39,764 nt of DNA from Betaproteobacteria bacterium Ga0077526 (lineage in GTDB: Bacteria > Pseudomonadota > Gammaproteobacteria > Burkholderiales > Ga0077523). The notes beneath the pieces were generated by a model. That model searched no databases. It worked only from the letters and a program-made list of their open reading frames with translations, and was not told the origin of the DNA. Shown in pieces: positions 34,889 through 39,764 of this stretch. Both the position numbers and the translations under genes were made by a program. The stretch lies in the NCBI GenBank assembly GCA_001464765.1, contig LNDV01000011.1, positions 1-39,764 on the forward strand. Direction: 5' to 3'. The first letter of the stretch is position 1; each line of letters starts with the position of its first letter.

Positions 34889-34952
34889 TGCAAGACCAGA
34901 CCCCATGTCTCGTTGCAGTTAGGCGGAGTGGTGGATTGCAAGACCAGACCCC
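34889..34952 (+). repeat. Dispersed repeat, TGCAAGACCAGACCCC type, copies 2 and 3
   Basis: Two copies in tandem, at 34889-34904 and 34934-34952, spaced 45 bases apart. The second is preceded by GGCGGAGTGGTGGATTGCAA, like the GGCGGAATGATTGATTGCAA preceding copy 1, so the repeat unit is at least 30 bases long. Confidence 0.75.
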
Positions 34953-35265
34953 GTCCCCCGTTCGCCCCCACATATCGTCCTAAAGGGGTTGCGCTTCAAG
35001 ACGGTATCTGACCCCACGCCTGCTGAGGCGAGACCGACACAATCCCACCCTCTCCGCTAACACGGCCTCCAATCGCCCCTGAACGGCACGTGGCAATGCT
35101 GCGCCGATGAGCGGTGAAGGCAAACACCTGGGTAAACCACAGCTTCTTGAGATGCGCCCCGCGACGGGCGCTGTGCCAGCCTCAATTGCTGCGCTGGCGA
35201 TTCAAGGAACCATCGGGGCGAAAACCGCCGCTCGTCTTGCCGCGACCGTGGGTGGCGCGGCGATA
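34953..35265. other. Intergenic DNA without recognisable gene
   Basis: These 313 bases contain a further degenerate CAAGACGGTATCTGACCCC sequence near 34998 and short open frames without ribosome sites or known motifs. Nothing here could be assigned. Confidence 0.5.
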
Positions 35266-37236
35266 TCAGCCGTCCACTTTCTGCATTGATCCTCGTCGGC
35301 GGCGCATGGCAGCCCCACCAACGATGCCGCCACCCATCAGCCCCAACGCCCACGTCGAAGGTTCCGGTACGGCAGTCACGTTCAACGTTACATCGTTCGG
35401 GTTGTAGGTCACCGAGAACGCGACGTCAGGCCCGAAACCGCTCCACGTGACCTCCGAGAAAACGTTACTCGACAAGCGCTCTTTGAAGCTGATGATTTTG
35501 AAAGTATCGCCAAAAATCGGCGAATAGCCCAAGTTGAGAACTTCGAGCTTGCCACCGAGCGAAACGGCGTTCCCAACTCCGATCTTGTCGAAATCAGCCA
35601 AGCTGGTGAGTTGGAACTGGAGGTGACTCTCTGCAGCCATCGTTAGGTTGCCGAGGAAGTTGAGCGTACCCGTGGAATCGCCTGGGGCGATAACGCCCTC
35701 GTTGACCAAACCGTTGTCGCTTGGCGCGAGCACTAAACCACGTCCTTCGAGGCGGCCGCTATTGGCAAAGTTGCCGTAGGCGCCGAACATCGCACCCGCA
35801 GAAACGTTGACTTCGCCGCGGTTGTCGAACGCGTATTGGAAGGTCATGGAACCTCCCTTTACGTTGATGCGGCCCAAGTTGTCGAACCCTGTGGAGACGG
35901 AGATGGAGCCTGGACCGATATGGTTGAAGGTGCCGATGTTGGTAAACACGGCTCCCTCACCTGTATCCCCCTCGTTTTGACGAGTCGCTCCGATGGAGTT
36001 GGTGGAGAAGCCCTGGGAATCGCTGTTCCAGGTCGCGCCCTTAGCGTTTACCACCGTGCCGTTGCCGATAGCATTGCCCCAATTCAGATCTACACCACCC
36101 CTTAGAGTGGTGACGCCTTCATTCCTGAAGATGCGCCCACCGTCGAGATACAGCCCTGTGGTCGTCGCGGTCCCTTGCACGGTGGTCGTACCGGGACCCG
36201 AATGCATTGCCGATACCAGGAGAGCGCTCGCCATGGGGCCAATCGTTAGATCGGCACCCATGACTCGACCGCCGATCTGTCGGAAGGAGGCAGTCGAACG
36301 ATCGATGGTGAACGGCGCAGAGAAGTTGACGATCGCACCATCGCTGATCGATAAGGTTCCGTTCAGGGTGGTGCCGACCGGATTGAAGGTATGCGCCTGT
36401 TGACGCTCCCCCCCTGCATAATCGAGCGTTGCCCCGGCAGCTACGATCAGGGTACCGTTCTGCGTCAGTGTGCCCCCGTCAAACCGCAACCTGCCGACCT
36501 CCACATTCACGATGCCAGTGTTGTTGAACGCCGTGGTCACAACAGTAGTTCGCCCACCGACCGTGTTGAAGGTGCCGTGATTGGTGAACACCGCCGCGGC
36601 CCCTGTGTCTTCAGGGCCCTGGCTGCTCGCGTTAATCCAATTGCCGAAGGAGGAGCTATCGCTGTTCCAGATCGCGCCCTTGGCGTTCACCACCGTACCG
36701 TTGCCGCCTTCCATAGCGTCACGGCTGATCCAGTTCATGTCGACGGTGAGGGTTTGTGTCGTGATGCCTTCGTTACGGAAGATGCGCCCACCGTCAAGAG
36801 CCAACACCTCGACTCTGGTACTCCCTCGCACGGTGGTAGTACCGGACCCATGCATGCTGCCGTGGATAATGCTCGCACCATTGCTGATCGTGACGTCGCC
36901 GAGCCCCCCTAACGCTCCACCCGTCATGGATAGAGTGCCCAGGGAAGAAGCCTGAGTCACGGACAAGCCACCGCTCGATATTGTCAGCCCACTTGTCCCC
37001 GCAAAGGAGCGCACACCGACGTTAACGCTCCGAAAAGAGGTGTTGAACGCCCCGAGCAATACGTCATCCGCTGCGGTAGGCGGACCGGGATCCCAATTGG
37101 TTGTCACATCCCAGAACGAGGCATCGGGACCAACCCAGGTCACGTTCGCGCAATGGGCGGTGCCGACGCTGCAAAAACCGACGATCGCAAACACTGTGGA
37201 GCAAGAAAAACCAACGCGAGACAAACCCTTGTTCAT
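35266..37236 (-). CDS. PEP-CTERM protein with autotransporter-like beta-helix and internal duplication
   Basis: A 656-residue secreted protein. The signal peptide is GFSCSTVFAIVGFCSVGTAH. It begins with ANVTWVGPDASFWDVTTNWD, a common opening of autotransporter/PEP-CTERM beta-helix proteins. The helix consists of short strands with G-T/N turns. Two stretches are clearly duplicated: about 118-225 and 350-460 both contain LDGGRIFRNEG, then VDxNW, NGTVVNAKGAxWNSDS, and GAxVFTNxGTFNxxG. The C-terminus is VPEPSTWALGLMGGGIVGGA followed by MRRRRGSMQKVDG, so the basic cluster is not terminal and a short tail follows it. It is probably an exosortase-processed surface or matrix protein; ligand or enzymatic role unknown. 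Codon use is somewhat more AT-rich than in the left part of the window. Confidence 0.88.
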   Translation of the reverse strand: MNKGLSRVGFSCSTVFAIVGFCSVGTAHCANVTWVGPDASFWDVTTNWDPGPPTAADDVLLGAFNTSFRSVNVGVRSFAGTSGLTISSGGLSVTQASSLGTLSMTGGALGGLGDVTISNGASIIHGSMHGSGTTTVRGSTRVEVLALDGGRIFRNEGITTQTLTVDMNWISRDAMEGGNGTVVNAKGAIWNSDSSSFGNWINASSQGPEDTGAAAVFTNHGTFNTVGGRTTVVTTAFNNTGIVNVEVGRLRFDGGTLTQNGTLIVAAGATLDYAGGERQQAHTFNPVGTTLNGTLSISDGAIVNFSAPFTIDRSTASFRQIGGRVMGADLTIGPMASALLVSAMHSGPGTTTVQGTATTTGLYLDGGRIFRNEGVTTLRGGVDLNWGNAIGNGTVVNAKGATWNSDSQGFSTNSIGATRQNEGDTGEGAVFTNIGTFNHIGPGSISVSTGFDNLGRINVKGGSMTFQYAFDNRGEVNVSAGAMFGAYGNFANSGRLEGRGLVLAPSDNGLVNEGVIAPGDSTGTLNFLGNLTMAAESHLQFQLTSLADFDKIGVGNAVSLGGKLEVLNLGYSPIFGDTFKIISFKERLSSNVFSEVTWSGFGPDVAFSVTYNPNDVTLNVTAVPEPSTWALGLMGGGIVGGAAMRRRRGSMQKVDG

Positions 37237-37599
37237 TCTTCTAGGTCCCCGACGGAAATCGCCAGATCAAAGCTGTGCTCTGATTGTTCTTCAAGATGCC
37301 TTTGCATGCAAGTGGTTGTGAAATTCTGGAGCTGAAGTATCGTCAGCTGCGACCTGCGAGCACATGCCGCCCCCTTGCACCGAGGCTGCTCGCAGTTACG
37401 TTGCGTCGCCAAACGCTCACAGAGCCCGCCAAGGGACCTACGCCAGACGCGCGACTTTCTCGAGACTGCCGAATGTGAGTACCATCACCTACAGGTACCA
37501 CGAACTGCGGGCCCGGACCCGTGCAACGCGCTGATCCCTCGAAACAACAGCCGTTCGGCTCTCTCGCTGGACCGCGTGGTGCAATTGCGATAGCGCACC

Positions 37600-37651
37600 G
37601 GGGTCACATCTTGGTTGCCGCATTGCCATGCCGCAACCAAGACCAGACCCC
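37600..37651. repeat. Palindromic element GGGGTC...GACCCC, copy 2
   Basis: TCTTGGTTGCCGCAT (37609-37623) pairs with ATGCCGCAACCAAGA (37628-37642) with one mismatch around TGCC, and the outer arms GGGGTC (37600-37605) and GACCCC (37646-37651) also pair. It is nearly identical to the element at 39383-39429. Confidence 0.8.
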
Positions 37652-37779
37652 AGCTTCCTGTGGTCGGTGATCTGGATCTCGCGAAAAAGCATGCACGATG
37701 CAAGAGCTGACCCTGCTCTTGCAAGGTCCCAACGGTGTCGGGCCGGAGATCGGAGCATGCCTCGGTGTGAACGGCAGAG

Positions 37780-37862
37780 GGAAGTCGTGTGCGGGAAAAC
37801 CGCAAGCACGGTTTGATGCGGGAGGACAGGCGAAAACCTGTTCTCTGCTCTAGCCGAGATTA
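37780..37862 (+). ncRNA. 3' end of a group II intron (domains V and VI), remnant
   Basis: The stretch AAGTCGTGTGCGGGAAAACC then GCAAGCACGGTTTGATG folds as a domain V: TGCGG-GAAA-(A)CCGCA upper stem, a two-base bulge AG, and a lower stem GTCGTG with CACGGTT. A second hairpin, GGACAGG-CGAAAA-CCTGTTC, lies where domain VI should be, followed by CTCTAG near the expected 3' splice end. The triad position reads AGT rather than AGC. No 5' GTGYG end and no reverse-transcriptase frame exist upstream, so the intron is truncated. Confidence 0.6.
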
Positions 37863-38068
37863 CCCCAGGACCGAGACGCACCGGGCCGGAGCTTCACCGA
37901 ACGCGTGGACTACGTGGTATCGATCCGGGCCGACCAGCTCGACGCGCTGACGAACCGCGCGAGCCACCGCGACTGCGCATCGCGCCATGGACCGTCAGCA
38001 TCTCAGCCGCGGCGCAGAACGTCGTGGCGCGGGGAGATACCGGTAGCGGCCTCGCGTATCCGCTTGCC

Positions 38069-39193
38069 TCAGGCGGGCCGTTCTGCCCGGCGGCGACGGG
38101 TGTTGCGCGCCGCGGCCCAGGAAAGGCCGCCGAGCCCCCCGGCGAGCGTCATCCACGTCGACGGCTCGGGCACGACGCTGACTTCCACGTTGTCGATACC
38201 AGCCAATTGCGTTGACGTGACGAGCAGACTGGTGAGACCCTTCCAGCCGACCACGAGGCGCGTGGCGGTGGCGAGGCCGGAGAACGTTTCCGAAATCGTC
38301 GAGCCGTCGACCTTGGTGCCGGTAAGCGTCACGTCTGCCGCCGGGAAGAAGTCGAAATCGTTCTGGAGCGGCCCGGCTTCCAGCGCCTCGAGATCGAACA
38401 CGCCGTCGCCATCCTCGCGGGTCAGGGTCAACGAGTTGTCCGCTGTGAATCCCAGCCAATCCGTGGCTTCTCCCACGAGATTGAGTATGCTGGTACCGTC
38501 CGTCACACTGCCGCTCTGGGGCACGCTCGTGACGATCCGATAGCCGGATTCGCGATACGGGGCATCCGGGTTCACGTACACCACGTTGTCAGCGAAGTTC
38601 CCGGTGCGACCAGGCGACGTCACACCCTCGAACCTGAGCACCGAGTGTCCGGACGGGAGTGGCGGAACCGGTTCGACCGACACGTCGATGTCGTCCACAC
38701 CGAGCGCATCGTCCGCGGAGATCTCGATCCGCTTTAGTTCGGACCAGCCGAGGGTCACCGTCGTGGCGGTCGCGATGTTCGAGAATGACTGGGCAAGTAG
38801 GGAGCCATCGGCCTTGTGCCCGACGATGCTTACGTTGACCGCCGCGTTGGTCCCCAAAGTCGTGGCCCCAAGGCGCAGACTACCGATGGAGAAAGCGGCC
38901 TCGCCGAACGTGGCGGCAACCGTGATCCGATTGGCCGGGGAGAATCCGAACCAGTCGGAGCCATTCCCCGGCATCTTGTAGGTTGAATTGAAGGCGGAAA
39001 AGATCGCTGCCTCGGCCATGACCGGAACGAACGTGAGACCAGCCTCGGCATACGGGTCCTGAGGCCTGACATTAAGTGACCCCGGGACCTCGCTGGGCTG
39101 GGCGGCATGTTCAAAAGTGACCACCGCTGCATGGGTCACGGGGCTGGCGCAGACGAGCACCAGCAGCAGGCGGCTGGACGGGCGAGAAAGCAT
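38069..39193 (-). CDS. PEP-CTERM protein with two tandem homologous domains
   Basis: A 374-residue secreted protein. The signal peptide is SRLLLVLVCASPVTHAA. Two copies of one domain follow. Copy 1 (about 23-175): VVTFEHAAQPSEV, SDWFGFSPANRITVA, VSIVGHKADGSLLAQSFSNI, ATATTVTLGWSELKRIEIS, LGVDDIDVSV. Copy 2 (about 185-340): VLRFEGVTSPGRT, TDWLGFTADNSLTLT, VTLTGTKVDGSTISETFSGL, ATATRLVVGWKGLTSLLVTS, AGIDNVEVSV. The tail is VPEPSTWMTLAGGLGGLSWA then RNTRRRRAERPA. The domain is a beta-sandwich of the kind often seen just ahead of PEP-CTERM anchors; function is unknown. ATG at 39193 has GGAG 10 bases upstream. Confidence 0.88.
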   Translation of the reverse strand: MLSRPSSRLLLVLVCASPVTHAAVVTFEHAAQPSEVPGSLNVRPQDPYAEAGLTFVPVMAEAAIFSAFNSTYKMPGNGSDWFGFSPANRITVAATFGEAAFSIGSLRLGATTLGTNAAVNVSIVGHKADGSLLAQSFSNIATATTVTLGWSELKRIEISADDALGVDDIDVSVEPVPPLPSGHSVLRFEGVTSPGRTGNFADNVVYVNPDAPYRESGYRIVTSVPQSGSVTDGTSILNLVGEATDWLGFTADNSLTLTREDGDGVFDLEALEAGPLQNDFDFFPAADVTLTGTKVDGSTISETFSGLATATRLVVGWKGLTSLLVTSTQLAGIDNVEVSVVPEPSTWMTLAGGLGGLSWAAARNTRRRRAERPA

Positions 39194-39382
39194 GTTCAAT
39201 GGTCTCCATAGGGTCCGTGGCAGGGCATGCAGTGCCGCGGTGGCGCCCCGCTTCGGCTCTGGCGGGGTCGTACGGGGGAGTATAGACCGGAGAAACGCCC
39301 TATGCTTCCTCCTCGACAGCGCGTGTGCGGATCGGGCGCGCCGTTTCGGCGCGACGGTACTGCGGTGCCGGGGTTGTGTACT

Positions 39383-39429
39383 GGGGTCTTGGTTGCGGCA
39401 TGGCAATGCCGCAACCAAGACGAGACCCC
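39383..39429. repeat. Palindromic element GGGGTC...GACCCC, copy 3 (best preserved)
   Basis: TCTTGGTTGCGGCAT (39387-39401) pairs perfectly with ATGCCGCAACCAAGA (39406-39420) around GGCA, and outer GGGGTC pairs with GACCCC. The perfect 15-bp stem makes this the type copy of the family. Confidence 0.85.
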
Positions 39430-39445
39430 TACTCTTGGGGAGAAT

Positions 39446-39468
39446 GATTGACTGCAAGACCAGACCCC
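39446..39468 (+). repeat. Dispersed repeat, TGCAAGACCAGACCCC type, copy 4
   Basis: GATTGACTGCAAGACCAGAC plus CCC, 16 bases after the palindromic element at 39383. It again creates a false start MIDCKTRP. Confidence 0.75.
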
Positions 39469-39555
39469 CACTTTTCTATGCTGGCTACCTCGTGCAGCAC
39501 CACCACATGCGTGGCTCAAACGTTGGCGTGACTTGGAAACCTTGGAAGTGATGAC

Positions 39556-39714
39556 ATGCCAAAGCTGCTAGTTCCTACCGCCGAAAACATGGACGCCGCG
39601 TTGCAACACCTTTGGAGACGCTCGGGATCGGATGAACCGAACGTAGACACCCGGCTCAAGGCTAGCTGTGATCCGTCAAGACGTTGTATCTCGTCTTGGA
39701 GGTATGTGAGATAG
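39556..39714 (+). CDS. Short hypothetical frame
   Basis: A 52-residue frame starting MPKLLVPTAENMDAALQHLW with no recognisable motif and no good ribosome site. It could be the 5' fragment of a gene disrupted near the window edge, or not coding at all. Confidence 0.2.
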   Translation: MPKLLVPTAENMDAALQHLWRRSGSDEPNVDTRLKASCDPSRRCISSWRYVR

Positions 39715-39764
39715 GGTTGGGTAGTCGTGACATAGGGGTGGCTCCGTTGATCCCGGCATGAGGT

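Larger units (their letters stand above)
37237..38068. other. Long intergenic region with mobile-element remnants
   Basis: These 832 bases hold no intact gene. They contain a large palindromic element (37600-37651) and the 3' end of a group II intron (about 37780-37862). The stretches 37300-37590 and 37865-38068 show no recognised feature; the open frames there are Arg/Pro-rich shadows. Confidence 0.6.
39194..39764. other. Right-end intergenic region with repeats
   Basis: It contains the palindromic element (39383-39429), a fourth TGCAAGACCAGACCCC repeat, and one weak short frame at 39556. A possible -10 box TATACT for the PEP-CTERM gene is at 39279-39284 on the minus strand, without a good -35. 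No other feature is seen before the window ends. Confidence 0.5.

Noticed and set aside
35107..35289. 60-residue plus-strand frame (MSGEGKHLGK...)
   Set aside because: It has no ribosome site, overlaps the end of the PEP-CTERM gene and has no recognisable motif.
37905..38543. 212-codon plus-strand frame
   Set aside because: It is mostly antisense to the PEP-CTERM gene at 38069 and has no domain.

Overview
The window is a GC-rich bacterial chromosome segment. It most resembles a betaproteobacterium of the Rhodocyclales/Nitrosomonadales/Burkholderiales type that displays PEP-CTERM proteins. The evidence is high GC with strong GC3 bias, five PEP-CTERM genes plus one remnant, a DUF1800/DUF1501 pair, SbtA/SbtB with a LysR regulator, and REP-type hairpins with GTAG heads. 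No rRNA, tRNA or CRISPR array was seen, and there is no exosortase in the window, so sorting of the PEP-CTERM proteins must depend on genes elsewhere.

Layout. 1-1995 (-) is most of a secreted protein built from about 35 cysteine-free 17-residue repeats; it runs off the left edge. Divergent from it, 2101-4580 (+) encodes a TPR/radical SAM/SPASM enzyme overlapping a DXD glycosyltransferase, followed by a chromate-transporter homologue. 6018-7096 (-) holds two lipoproteins: one with thrombospondin-type-1-like cysteine/tryptophan repeats and one glycine-zipper protein. 7371-10217 (+) is a three-gene set (CmcJ/NvfI-like oxidoreductase, flavin reductase-like protein, zinc-ribbon PP-loop ATPase). 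10288-14665 contains an outer-membrane beta-barrel lipoprotein, a nitronate monooxygenase, an EamA exporter and a PLP decarboxylase. katG follows, then a bicarbonate uptake module (sbtA, sbtB) divergent from a LysR gene.

19743-23374 is a PEP-CTERM cluster (YWTD beta-propeller, a protein whose reading frame runs past its anchor, and a small PEP-CTERM protein). 23655-25339 holds a thioesterase-like gene and pncA. 25641-29644 is a STAND ATPase/winged-helix/BTAD regulator followed by a small secreted protein and a 70-residue protein. 29935-33565 (-) is the DUF1800-DUF1501 operon.

The right end (33566-39764) is an accessory, decaying region. It contains C-terminal fragments of an OGT/SPINDLY-type glycosyltransferase and of a PEP-CTERM protein, an IS91-type transposase N-terminal fragment, the 3' end of a group II intron, several copies of two short dispersed repeats, and two intact PEP-CTERM genes with internal duplications.

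The best candidates for something new are: the Thr/Ser/Tyr-rich repeat protein facing a radical SAM plus glycosyltransferase operon (possibly substrate and tailoring enzymes); the bacterial TSP1-like lipoprotein; the STAND-BTAD/secreted protein/small protein operon; and the family of palindromic GGGGTC...GACCCC elements near gene fragments. All functional links are inferences from sequence and gene order.
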